NCBI GenBank assembly: GCA_948466315.1
Contig: CAOJZZ010000006.1
Coordinates: 1 to 38,797, forward strand
Source of the DNA: an uncultured Mycoplasmatota bacterium
Lineage (GTDB): Bacteria > Bacillota_I > Bacilli_A > RF39 > UBA660
Length of the DNA stretch: 38,797 bases
Direction of reading: 5' to 3'
Below the pieces are notes generated by a model, which searched no databases, was not told the DNA's origin, and worked only from the letters and a program-made list of their open reading frames with translations. This document shows, one piece after another, positions 8,548 through 15,937 of the stretch; within the stretch, counting starts at the first letter, position 1; every line of letters starts with the position of its first letter. The translations under genes and the position numbers were made by a program.

Positions 8548-9093
8548 TCATATTTGTTGAAGGATGACTACCCATTTATCACCATATTTTTTCTCTTTTA
8601 GTTCCAGAAACTTTTTAGAGGTAATGATTTTATCTTTAGAATTACTCTCACAGATTATTAAACCATTGGTTGCTAGTAAATTATATTTTTCGATAGCTGC
8701 TAAACTTATTTTTATATAATCTGTTTCATAGGGTGGATCTAAAAAGATTAAATCAAATTTTATTTTTTTGTCTTTTAAGAATTTTAAAGCTTTTTCAAAA
8801 TCATCATGAATAACAGTACAATTATCTATTCCTATTGTCTTTATATTATTTTTTATAGTATAAATAGCTTTTTTATTATGATCAATAAAATATACATATT
8901 TAGCTTGTCTACTTAATGATTCAATACCTAAATTACCACTTCCAGCGAATAAGTCTAACACTACACTTTGTGGGATATTTTCTTGAATCATAGCAAATAG
9001 GCTTTCTTTTACTCTGTCAATAGTAGGCATATTTCCTTCTATATCATAAACAATTATTTTTCTTCCTTTATAAATACCACTAATTACTTTCAT
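8548..9093 (-). CDS. rsmD: 16S rRNA (guanine(966)-N(2))-methyltransferase RsmD
   Basis: SAM-dependent methyltransferase that modifies G966 in helix 31 of 16S rRNA. The 181-aa protein has the family start MKVISGIYKGRKI, the SAM-binding motif DLFAGSGNLGIESLSR at about residues 46-61 and the catalytic DPPY motif at about 118-121. Its ATG overlaps the end of the ylbF-like gene by 14 bases, indicating translational coupling, and the order ylbE-ylbF-rsmD(ylbH) matches Bacillus. It is the only gene in the window ending in TGA, and that TGA is followed at once by an in-frame TAA. Identification is secure. Confidence 0.95.
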   Translation of the reverse strand: MKVISGIYKGRKIIVYDIEGNMPTIDRVKESLFAMIQENIPQSVVLDLFAGSGNLGIESLSRQAKYVYFIDHNKKAIYTIKNNIKTIGIDNCTVIHDDFEKALKFLKDKKIKFDLIFLDPPYETDYIKISLAAIEKYNLLATNGLIICESNSKDKIITSKKFLELKEKKYGDKWVVILQQI

Positions 9094-9373
9094 CTAAACA
9101 CTTGTCCTTTTTAGTAATTTCTTTCAATCGTTTATTAATTTCTAATATTAAAATATTTATTTCAGTTTCTTTTTCTTTGTATTCTCTAAATAATGAGTTT
9201 TCTAAAATTTGTTTTTTGATATTTTCGTCTTTTGTTGTACGATAATTTTCAATTAAACTTAGTAATTGTTTATCAGTTTTTACTTTATTATTTAATTCTT
9301 TTATTTCTTGAACAATATCTTCTTGATTTAGACTTTTTTTTAATATGTCAACTTTTTCTATTAATTCTTCCAT
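9080..9373 (-). CDS. ylbF: YlbF/YmcA-family protein
   Basis: Small all-helical cytosolic protein of 97 aa. In Bacillus, YlbF is a member of the YlbF-YmcA-YaaT complex that affects RNase Y activity, competence and biofilm formation. Assignment rests on the helical pattern (ELNNKVKTDKQLLSLIENYR) and above all on position: it lies between a ylbE-like gene and rsmD, exactly where ylbF lies in Bacillus. No strong ribosome binding site is seen ahead of the ATG. It overlaps rsmD by 14 bases. The sequence similarity is modest, so the family call is likely but not certain, and function in RNA processing is inference. Confidence 0.7.
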   Translation of the reverse strand: MEELIEKVDILKKSLNQEDIVQEIKELNNKVKTDKQLLSLIENYRTTKDENIKKQILENSLFREYKEKETEINILILEINKRLKEITKKDKCLDESN

Positions 9374-9395
9374 GCTTTTAATTTTAACATATTTT

Positions 9396-9617
9396 TTATT
9401 TTAATACATCTATAAATGTAGAAATTAGATCCATATTTTTAGAAAATTTAGCTAATTTGTCTTCTGGGGTTAATTTATATTTCTTTTTTAATTCTTCTTC
9501 TAAATATTTTAAATTACCACTATCTCTATTTAAGGCTTTGTACCAAGTAGAATTTTCTCTTAAATAATTATAAACTAAGGGATTGTTTTTGATGTAGTTA
9601 ATTGTAAATAAATCCAT
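9396..9617 (-). CDS. ylbE: YlbE-like protein
   Basis: 73-aa protein of unknown function. The segment YLRENSTWYKALNRDSGNL matches the YlbE family pattern as remembered (R.qP.WYR.L.RnP followed by an acidic helix and a conserved KxS region). Position supports it: it precedes a ylbF-like gene and rsmD, as in Bacillus. A GAGGAAG ribosome binding site precedes the ATG. It is the first gene of a transcript with a predicted promoter about 90 bases upstream and a strong dyad in its leader. In Bacillus ylbE is uncharacterised, so no role can be assigned. Confidence 0.7.
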   Translation of the reverse strand: MDLFTINYIKNNPLVYNYLRENSTWYKALNRDSGNLKYLEEELKKKYKLTPEDKLAKFSKNMDLISTFIDVLK

Positions 9618-9634
9618 AATAATCTTCCTCGTAT

Positions 9635-9670
9635 AATCAATCTTATAGAAATCATACTATTTGATTGATT
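9635..9670. promoter_or_regulatory. dyad in the ylbE 5' leader
   Basis: AATCAATC (9635-9642) pairs with GATTGATT (9663-9670), and inside it ATAG pairs with CTAT across a symmetric TT/TT bulge. On the minus strand it lies between the predicted promoter and the ylbE ribosome binding site. No T-run follows on that strand, so it looks like an operator or structured leader and not a terminator. Confidence 0.5.
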
Positions 9671-9707
9671 CTTTCTATTTGTATTTTTTAAATTCTTAAC
9701 AACTATA

Positions 9708-9736
9708 AATATAAAGGAGAAATTAAAGAGTGTTAA
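9708..9736 (-). promoter_or_regulatory. predicted promoter of ylbE-ylbF-rsmD
   Basis: Minus strand: -35 TTAACA (9731-9736), 17-base spacer, -10 TATATT (9708-9713). It is the best promoter in this gap, about 90 bases upstream of the ylbE start codon. The lectin-like gene may also be reached from it. Confidence 0.55.
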
Positions 9737-9745
9737 AATTAATTA

Positions 9746-9764
9746 GTAAATGATAATCATTATT
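9746..9764. promoter_or_regulatory. Fur-box-like sequence
   Basis: GTAAATGATAATCATTATT matches the classical 19-base Fur box GATAATGATAATCATTATC at 16 positions, and the 7-1-7 core TGATAATCATTATTG fits the Bacillus Fur consensus at 13 of 15. It lies ten bases upstream of the predicted -35 of the ylbE operon. In such AT-rich DNA a chance match is possible, and it also coincides with the start of a short plus-strand reading frame. Confidence 0.4.
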
Positions 9765-9865
9765 GTATTAGTAATCATATGTTTTGTTATAAATAAAGTT
9801 TTATTATTGGTAAATTACACAAATAGTTAGTTTAGTGTTGATTTAATATACTTCTTCTTTTAATT

Positions 9866-10246
9866 TTAATCTTCAAAATATCTATACATAGGTCGTGGTT
9901 CATAAGTGTTTCTTGTTGATGGTTGAGGAGGGTTACTTCCTAGACCTATATCTTGAAGAAGACCTACTGTTTTTTGAAGATTTGTTACTCCTTTTTGAAC
10001 TGAGTCTAAATCTATATTTTTAAAAGTATTAAAGAAATCTTTGAAAGTATTCGGTTGAAACATAGTGGTAGTTGATGAGGTTTCACCTCTTATAATGGGT
10101 GAAAGATAATTATCCCAAATAGAATTATTTTCTCCATAGATATCATATAGTTCATAAAGCTTTTGCCAAGAAGTTTCCCCTCTCATGACAGTTGTGGCTA
10201 GTTCAGGATGAGATCTAGCAAAAATTTTAAATGTTTCTTTTGACAT
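9866..10246 (-). CDS. ylbD: YlbD-like protein (putative coat protein family)
   Basis: 126-aa soluble protein. The N-terminal FKIFARSHPELATTVMRGETSWQKLYELYDIYGEN resembles the YlbD family (FK.FvkkHP.l...vr.Ge.tWQ.LYE.w...GE), known in Bacillus as a putative spore-coat component. The C-terminus is rich in Asn and Pro. The ATG has a close GGTGAT ribosome binding site. The gene precedes ylbE-ylbF-rsmD in the Bacillus order ylbD-ylbE-ylbF-(ylbG)-ylbH, which strengthens the call. Function is unknown. It sits behind the parC terminator, and a 248-base gap with a Fur-like site separates it from ylbE. Confidence 0.7.
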   Translation of the reverse strand: MSKETFKIFARSHPELATTVMRGETSWQKLYELYDIYGENNSIWDNYLSPIIRGETSSTTTMFQPNTFKDFFNTFKNIDLDSVQKGVTNLQKTVGLLQDIGLGSNPPQPSTRNTYEPRPMYRYFED

Positions 10247-10274
10247 ATTATCACCAATTTATTTTATGTTTTTA

Positions 10275-10303
10275 CAAAATAAAAAAGAAGTAATCTACTC
10301 CTT
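10275..10303 (-). terminator. rho-independent terminator of parC
   Basis: On the minus strand AAGGAGTA and TACTTCTT pair (one G-U pair) around a GAT loop, followed by TTTTATTTTG. The parC TAG stop codon lies inside the hairpin. Confidence 0.75.
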
Positions 10304-12868
10304 TTTATTAATAAAATCATCAATAGTTAATAATTTATCATCTATTTCTTTTAGACTAAGTCTTTCTTTTTGCGGCGATAACTTTATTTCATCTGTTTTA
10401 CTTTCTATTTGCTCTTCTGTTAGTAGTTTTTCCTCTTCTTTAACAGCTCTTATTAAGATTGCTACTAAAAAAGCGTCGATTAGTTGTTTTTTAGAAATTT
10501 GACTTCCTATTGAATGACGATCATTAATTGGTAATTCAGTCAACTTCATAGTATTGATAGTATCACTTTTTATACCAATATAATTTTTAGAATCCTCAAT
10601 AAAGGTTTTTAGTACTTTATGTGGATTTGTTTTTACTTCTCTTAGAACTAATAATCCTCTTCTAGCTCGAGTTGATAATTCAAATTCACATAAACGTACC
10701 CTCTTAGCCGTTCCTTTATCAGTTATAATAGAGATAAATTCTTTAGTATTGTAATCAAAATTATTAACAGATATTAAGTAGTCATCTTTTAGTTTTATTC
10801 CTTTGACTCCACTAGCTTTAACTCCTACTATTGGTACTTCTTCACTATTAATACTTAAACCATAACCAGAATCAGTTACCAAGAATAAATATGGATCTTT
10901 TTCAATGAAGACAGTTATAACTTGGTCGTTTTCTTTTAGTTTCATACAACTAGTTGGTTTAGAATATCTTTGTAATTTAAAGTCTTTTAATTTTGAACGT
11001 TTTATCATACCATTTTTGGTTGCTATAACGATATTTTGATCTGACGCGAAAGAGTACGCAGGTAGTGCTGAAATAACATTTTCTTCTGGAGCTATCTCAA
11101 TGATATTACTTACATGTTTAGGCATATCTTTCCATTTTAAGTCTGGAATGATATGTACTGGGATATGTAAGTAATTACCTTCTGTTGTAAAGACTAATAA
11201 AACATCAGTGGTATTCATTTCATATATTCCCATAATATAATCATTATCTTTGATAGTAATATCTTCTGGATTTGAGGCTGTATAACTCCTGAAAGATGTT
11301 CTTTTTAAATAACCGTCTTTAGTGATCATAACTACCACATCTTCTTTAGGAATCATAGCGGTTGTATCAATTTTAATTTCAGTAATTTCTTCTTTAATAT
11401 CAGTAAGACGAGGAGTTGGATAGTCATTCATAACAGCTGTTAAATCTTTTTTCATTACTGATTTTAGTACTTCTTCACTTCCAAGTATGGCACTTAATCC
11501 TTTGATAATTTTTTCTAAAGATGATTTTTCATTTTCTAAGGCAACAACATCTGTATTAGTTAAACGATATAATTGTAAAGTAACAATAGCTTCTGCTTGA
11601 GCCTCTGAGAAAGCAAATTCTTTGATTAGATTTTCTTTAGCATTCGTTTTATTAGATGATGAACGAATAACTTGAATTACTTCATCTAATATTGAAATAC
11701 ATTTAATTAATCCTTCTACAATATGAAATCTAGCTTGAGCATGTTTTAAATCAAATTCTGTTCTTCTTTTTACTACTTCTTTTTGATGAGTAATAAAGGC
11801 ATCAAGAGCAGATTCTAATCCTAATAATTTGGGTCTTTTGTTTACGATAGAAACCATATTAAAATTATAACTTATTTGCATATCGGTATTTTTTAATAGA
11901 TAGTTTAGAATCAAGTCTAGATTAGCATTTTTCTTAAGATCAATAACTACTCTAACATCAGCTGCTGATTCATCACGTACTTCTACTATACCATCTATTT
12001 TCTTATCAATTCTAATATCATCAATCTTTTTTACCATTAAGGCTTTATTTACCTCAAAAGGTATTTCAGTAATAATTATTGATTTAGTTCCTCGATTTTC
12101 TTCTATTTCGTATTTGCTTTTGACAATAATACGACCTTTACCTGTAGTGTAGGCTTGTTTAATACCAGCTAAACCTTCAATAATACCACCAGTTGGAAAG
12201 TCTGGACCTTTAACATATTGCATTAAGTCTTCTAAAGTAGATTCAGGGTGATCAATCCGATAAATAGTAGCTTCTATTATTTCATTCAAATTATGAGGTG
12301 GTATATTAGTAGCATAACCAGCTGAAATACCTTGAGCTCCATAAACTAAAAGAGCAGGAAATCTAGCTGGTAGGACTGTTGGTTCTACTGTTGTATCATC
12401 AAAGTTAGGAGCAAATTCAATAGTATCTTTATCAATATCTCGAAGCATTTCGTTACTAATTTTAGAAAGTCTAGCTTCAGTATAACGATAAGCTGCGGGA
12501 CTATCACCATCGATTGAACCATTATTACCATGCATATCAATATAGGGAAGTCTAGTTTTCCATGGTTGGCTCATACGGACCATGGCATCATAAATAGAGG
12601 TATCACCATGAGGATGATAATTTCCTATAACATCTCCAACAGTTTTCGCACTCTTACGATAACCTTTATCATGAGTATTTTTTTCTTTATGCATAGAATA
12701 AAGAACACGTCTTTGAACTGGTTTTAGTCCGTCTCTAGCATCAGGAATAGCTCGATCTTGGATAATATATTTCGAATAACTTCCAAAGCGTTCTCCCATG
12801 ATATCTTCTAGAGTATAATCAAATATTTTTTCAATTACTTCTTCTGTTTCAGTTTTTTTTCTTGGCAT
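10295..12868 (-). CDS. parC: DNA topoisomerase IV subunit A (ParC)
   Basis: Breakage-rejoining subunit of topoisomerase IV, which unlinks replicated chromosomes with ParE. The 857-aa protein begins with the family-typical ARDGLKPVQRRVLYSM, has the HPHGDTSIYDAMVRMSQPW segment of the quinolone-resistance region and the catalytic tyrosine Y129 in AAYRYTEAR. The C-terminal blades are degenerate and lack the GyrA box, which favours ParC over GyrA, as does the nearby parE. The position equivalent to Ser79/80 of streptococcal/staphylococcal ParC is Thr90; the acidic D94 is kept. Only 7 bases separate it from the upstream 167-aa gene, so it is probably translated from the same message. Confidence 0.94.
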   Translation of the reverse strand: MPRKKTETEEVIEKIFDYTLEDIMGERFGSYSKYIIQDRAIPDARDGLKPVQRRVLYSMHKEKNTHDKGYRKSAKTVGDVIGNYHPHGDTSIYDAMVRMSQPWKTRLPYIDMHGNNGSIDGDSPAAYRYTEARLSKISNEMLRDIDKDTIEFAPNFDDTTVEPTVLPARFPALLVYGAQGISAGYATNIPPHNLNEIIEATIYRIDHPESTLEDLMQYVKGPDFPTGGIIEGLAGIKQAYTTGKGRIIVKSKYEIEENRGTKSIIITEIPFEVNKALMVKKIDDIRIDKKIDGIVEVRDESAADVRVVIDLKKNANLDLILNYLLKNTDMQISYNFNMVSIVNKRPKLLGLESALDAFITHQKEVVKRRTEFDLKHAQARFHIVEGLIKCISILDEVIQVIRSSSNKTNAKENLIKEFAFSEAQAEAIVTLQLYRLTNTDVVALENEKSSLEKIIKGLSAILGSEEVLKSVMKKDLTAVMNDYPTPRLTDIKEEITEIKIDTTAMIPKEDVVVMITKDGYLKRTSFRSYTASNPEDITIKDNDYIMGIYEMNTTDVLLVFTTEGNYLHIPVHIIPDLKWKDMPKHVSNIIEIAPEENVISALPAYSFASDQNIVIATKNGMIKRSKLKDFKLQRYSKPTSCMKLKENDQVITVFIEKDPYLFLVTDSGYGLSINSEEVPIVGVKASGVKGIKLKDDYLISVNNFDYNTKEFISIITDKGTAKRVRLCEFELSTRARRGLLVLREVKTNPHKVLKTFIEDSKNYIGIKSDTINTMKLTELPINDRHSIGSQISKKQLIDAFLVAILIRAVKEEEKLLTEEQIESKTDEIKLSPQKERLSLKEIDDKLLTIDDFINKKE

Positions 12869-12875
12869 TCTACCA

Positions 12876-13379
12876 CTACTTTCTAATATTAATTTTATTA
12901 ATTCTATCTACTGTATCTTGATGAGTTTTATCTTGATAACGTTCAAAAAAACAACGACACATTCTTTTTGCTTCTTCTGGATAATTTGAATAACCACTTT
13001 CAAGCATTTGCTCCATAGCTTGGTCAATTGAAGTATTTTGATTAGCTTCTACCACATCTTTTGATAAAACAAAACTATTTAGAAGATTTGCTTGACTGTA
13101 ATCTTTTTGAGGATTTATAAAATTAATATGGTTATAACATGACATTATTATAGGTCCTCTAATTTTTAGAGCCTCTTGCACTTCTTTTATTGTTAAGCCA
13201 TCAACATCATCAAAGGGAATTAGTGATACTTCATTGAATTGACCAACTTGGTTTATAACGTCAAATATCATAGGAATATTATTATTTGCTCTTTCTAATA
13301 ATTTTAAAGCAACATCATTATTTAATTTAATAATACCGAATTTGTATGCTGGAATATCATAACTATCTTTATTTTTCAT
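12876..13379 (-). CDS. hypothetical protein between parE and parC
   Basis: Unrecognised 167-aa soluble protein without membrane segment or signal peptide. Visible features are YKFGIIKLNNDVALKLL near the N-terminus, a DDVDGLTIKEVQEALKIRGP stretch, and a helical C-terminus with CRCFFERYQDK. It has a clear AAGGAG ribosome binding site and ends 7 bases before parC. It starts 125 bases after parE, and that gap carries two perfect hairpins and a possible -10. parE and parC are usually directly adjacent in Bacillota, so this insertion is unusual. It may be a regulator or accessory factor of topoisomerase IV or an unrelated passenger; the sequence does not decide. Confidence 0.8.
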   Translation of the reverse strand: MKNKDSYDIPAYKFGIIKLNNDVALKLLERANNNIPMIFDVINQVGQFNEVSLIPFDDVDGLTIKEVQEALKIRGPIIMSCYNHINFINPQKDYSQANLLNSFVLSKDVVEANQNTSIDQAMEQMLESGYSNYPEEAKRMCRCFFERYQDKTHQDTVDRINKINIRK

Positions 13380-13396
13380 CTAACTTTCTCCTTTTT

Positions 13397-13428
13397 TAAC
13401 TAAATTATTATTTAGAATAATTTAGTTA
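13397..13428. promoter_or_regulatory. 13-bp perfect inverted repeat upstream of the 167-aa gene
   Basis: TAACTAAATTATT (13397-13409) and AATAATTTAGTTA (13416-13428) pair perfectly around a 6-base loop. It lies between a -10-like TATAAT (minus strand, 13435-13440) and the ribosome binding site. No T-run follows on the coding strand, so it is more like an operator or leader hairpin than a terminator. Confidence 0.6.
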
Positions 13429-13445
13429 GTGTATATTATATTTTT

Positions 13446-13470
13446 CTTATTATATATTTTATATAATAAG
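13446..13470. promoter_or_regulatory. 11-bp perfect inverted repeat upstream of the 167-aa gene
   Basis: CTTATTATATA (13446-13456) and TATATAATAAG (13460-13470) pair perfectly around TTT. A T-run follows only on the plus strand, where no gene ends. It lies just upstream of a -10-like TATAAT at 13435-13440 on the minus strand and covers the place of a -35. Confidence 0.55.
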
Positions 13471-13504
13471 TTTTTTCTAAGAACTATTAGAGTACATTTT
13501 ATTT

Positions 13505-15406
13505 TTATATCTCGTATTCATCTTCTAAAGTGAACTCAACATTTTCATCTATCCATTCTTTTCGTGGTGGAACATCATCCCCCATCAAGATTGAAACACG
13601 CTTTTCGGCTAATTGGGCATCTTCAATATTAACTCGAATTAAAGTTCTGCTACCTTTTTTCATAGTCGTATCACATAGCTGATCGGCATTCATTTCACCA
13701 AGCCCTTTATAACGTTGAATTTCGCATTTTTTGCCAGCTGATTTTTGTTTCATTTCTTCTACACTGTAGGCATAATCTATATTTTTACCTGATTGAATTT
13801 TAAATAACGGAGGAAGAGCTACAAATAATCTTCCATCTTCTATTAAAGGTTTCATATAGCGATAAAAGAAAGTTAATAATAAACATTGAATGTGTCCACC
13901 ATCTTCATCAGCATCACTCATAATAATTACTTTAGAATACTCACAGTCTTTTATATCAAAGTTTGGACCATACCCTGCACCTATTGTATAAATTATAGTA
14001 TTAATTTCTTCATTACGAAGGATATCTTCTTCTTTTGTTTTTTCAGTATTTAATACTTTACCACGAAGAGGAAGAATGGCTTGATACTTACGGTCACGCC
14101 CTTGTTTAGCAGAACCTCCTGCAGAATCTCCTTCGACTAAAAATAATTCTTTTTTATCTTTATCTTTACTTTGTGCAGGGGCTAATTTACCTGATAAGGA
14201 ACGTTCTTCTTTTTTTCTACTAGTGCCTTTTCTGGCTTCTTCTCTAGCTTTTCTAGCTGCTTCTCTAGCAATTTTACTTCTTAAACTTTTATTAATAATT
14301 TCTGTTGCGATAGACTTGTTTTCTTCTAAAAATACTCTCATCTGTTCGCTAACAATCGTCTCTACTGCTACTCTAGCTTGAGGAGTTCCTAGTTTACCTT
14401 TGGTTTGTCCTTCAAATTGTAGTATTCCTTCAGGTATTTTCAAACTAATAACAGCAGTTAAACCTTCTCTTACATCACTTCCTTCTAAAGATTTTTCTTT
14501 GCCTTTAATAAAACCATTGTTTTTAGCATAATCATTAAAAACTCTAGTTAAAGCTGTTTTAAAACCGACCTCATGGGAACCACCATCAATAGTTTTTACA
14601 TTATTAACAAAACTTACGATATTTTCATTATAAGATGAGGTATACTGCATAGCTATTTCTACTTCTATTTTATCTTTTTGGCCTTGAATTCCTAATACTT
14701 TATGTAGTGGTTCTTTGCCCTTATTCAAGTCTTCAACAAATTCCTCAATTCCACGTTCATAATGAAATTTTGCTGCTCTTTCATCCTCTTCGTCGATAAC
14801 TTCAATAGTAATTCCCTTTAATAGAAAAGCACTTTCTTGCATTCTTTCACAAATAGTTGTATACGAAAAGTTTGAGGATGAAAAAATTGTATCATCTGGC
14901 AAAAACCTGACTATAGTACCTGTTTTGTTAGTAGTACCTATTTTTTTTAGAGGTGCTACTACATGACCGCCATTTTCGAAGCGAATATAATGTTCTTCTT
15001 TATCTCTTTTAATAGTGACTTCCATCCATTTAGATAAGGCATTAACGACACTTGAACCAACACCATGTAGTCCACCAGAAACCTTATAACCTTCACTTTC
15101 AAACTTACCTCCTGCATGTAAAACCGTAAAAATAACCTCTGGTGTTGATTTTCCAGAAGCATGCATTCCTGTTGGTAAACCACGACCATGATCTTCAATA
15201 CTTACTGACTTGTCTCTATGGATAATAATTTTAATATAATCACCAAAACCATTAATCGCCTCATCAATAGAATTATCTACAATTTCCCATACTAAATGGT
15301 GAAGTCCTCTTTTGTCTGTAGAGCCTATATACATACCAGGCCTTTTTCTTACTGCATCTAATCCTTCTAAAATTTTAATTGATGAATCATCATATTTTAA
15401 AGCCAT
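13505..15406 (-). CDS. parE: DNA topoisomerase IV subunit B (ParE)
   Basis: ATPase subunit of topoisomerase IV. The protein (633 aa from the chosen start) has the GHKL ATPase domain (EIVDNSIDEA, DHGRGLPTG and GGLHGVGSSVVNALS) and the TOPRIM part with EGDSAGGSAKQGRD and SDADEDGGHI; the C-terminus holds QRYKGLGEMNADQL. The HASGKSTPEVIFTVLHAGGK stretch is of ParE type, not GyrB. The start MALKYDD is chosen because GGAG (15417-15420) lies ten bases before it; a GTG three codons upstream would be only one base from that site. The promoter is at 15438-15466. A partner parC follows after one inserted gene. Confidence 0.94.
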   Translation of the reverse strand: MALKYDDSSIKILEGLDAVRKRPGMYIGSTDKRGLHHLVWEIVDNSIDEAINGFGDYIKIIIHRDKSVSIEDHGRGLPTGMHASGKSTPEVIFTVLHAGGKFESEGYKVSGGLHGVGSSVVNALSKWMEVTIKRDKEEHYIRFENGGHVVAPLKKIGTTNKTGTIVRFLPDDTIFSSSNFSYTTICERMQESAFLLKGITIEVIDEEDERAAKFHYERGIEEFVEDLNKGKEPLHKVLGIQGQKDKIEVEIAMQYTSSYNENIVSFVNNVKTIDGGSHEVGFKTALTRVFNDYAKNNGFIKGKEKSLEGSDVREGLTAVISLKIPEGILQFEGQTKGKLGTPQARVAVETIVSEQMRVFLEENKSIATEIINKSLRSKIAREAARKAREEARKGTSRKKEERSLSGKLAPAQSKDKDKKELFLVEGDSAGGSAKQGRDRKYQAILPLRGKVLNTEKTKEEDILRNEEINTIIYTIGAGYGPNFDIKDCEYSKVIIMSDADEDGGHIQCLLLTFFYRYMKPLIEDGRLFVALPPLFKIQSGKNIDYAYSVEEMKQKSAGKKCEIQRYKGLGEMNADQLCDTTMKKGSRTLIRVNIEDAQLAEKRVSILMGDDVPPRKEWIDENVEFTLEDEYEI

Positions 15407-15437
15407 TATTATCACACTCCAATATTAACTATTAATT

Positions 15438-15466
15438 ATTATATAAAATTTAATTAGTATTTTCAA
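15438..15466 (-). promoter_or_regulatory. predicted promoter of parE
   Basis: Minus strand: -35 TTGAAA (15461-15466), 17-base spacer, -10 TATAAT (15438-15443), about 30 bases upstream of the parE start codon. Confidence 0.8.
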
Positions 15467-15676
15467 ATGAACTTTACTATTTTTTACAATTTATAAAAGA
15501 TATTTTAATTAATTATTAAAATTTAATCTATTCTTTATAAGAAATCTATTAATAATCTAATTATTTTAACAAGTTTCAAATTAGAAATTAAATGAAAATC
15601 TTATTTTATAGAAAGATTCTAGTAATTATATTTTGATAGAAATTTATAAGTATATATAATTATTTTATTGCATATT

Positions 15677-15711
15677 AAAATCTCACTTCTTAATTAATGA
15701 AATGAGATTTT
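15677..15711. terminator. hairpin downstream of the recD2 operon
   Basis: AAAATCTCA (15677-15685) and TGAGATTTT (15703-15711) form a 9-bp stem; an inner TTC/GAA can extend it. On the minus strand it is followed by TTTTAAT, a short T-run about 22 bases after the stop codon of the 55-aa gene. On the plus strand it is followed by TTTTTAG. Confidence 0.6.
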
Positions 15712-15733
15712 TAGTAATATTTAATATATAAGT

Positions 15734-15901
15734 TTAATTAACATCATCTAGTGTTTCATAAGTTTTTTTAGCAGCACTTTTAATCATATTTTTCATATTA
15801 TTTGCTACTTCAGGATTTTTTTTCATATACATATATCCTGCTACTCCCATACCGCCTAGCATTGCTGCCATTGTCATATTTTTCATTCTATTTTTTTTCA
15901 T
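15734..15901 (-). CDS. 55-aa single-span membrane peptide
   Basis: Short gene with a full set of signals: GAGGTG five bases before the ATG, 55 sense codons and TAA. The product starts MKKNRMKNMTMAAMLGGMGV, has a Met- and Gly-rich hydrophobic stretch (about residues 9-26) after a basic N-terminus, then a Lys/Asn-rich helical tail ending in ETLDDVN. The pattern is a small membrane-anchored protein with the tail in the cytoplasm, similar in build to YtxH-type peptides but not clearly one. It lies 36 bases behind recD2 and ahead of a terminator, so it is the last gene of the lipoprotein-mtaB-recD2 operon. Function unknown. Confidence 0.75.
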   Translation of the reverse strand: MKKNRMKNMTMAAMLGGMGVAGYMYMKKNPEVANNMKNMIKSAAKKTYETLDDVN

Positions 15902-15937
15902 TTTTTCACCTCTATCTTTATTATGAGGTGCTTTTTT

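Larger units (their letters stand above)
15407..15733. other. intergenic region upstream of parE
   Basis: Very AT-rich gap without a gene. It holds the parE promoter at the left and the terminator-like hairpin of the neighbouring operon at the right. The middle has short AT palindromes such as TTTTAATTAATTATTAAAA near 15503-15521 that are expected in such composition. Nothing else was recognised. Confidence 0.6.

Noticed and set aside
13397-13470. Terminators behind parE
   Set aside because: Both hairpins lack a T-run on the minus strand; the only T-run is on the plus strand, where no gene ends.
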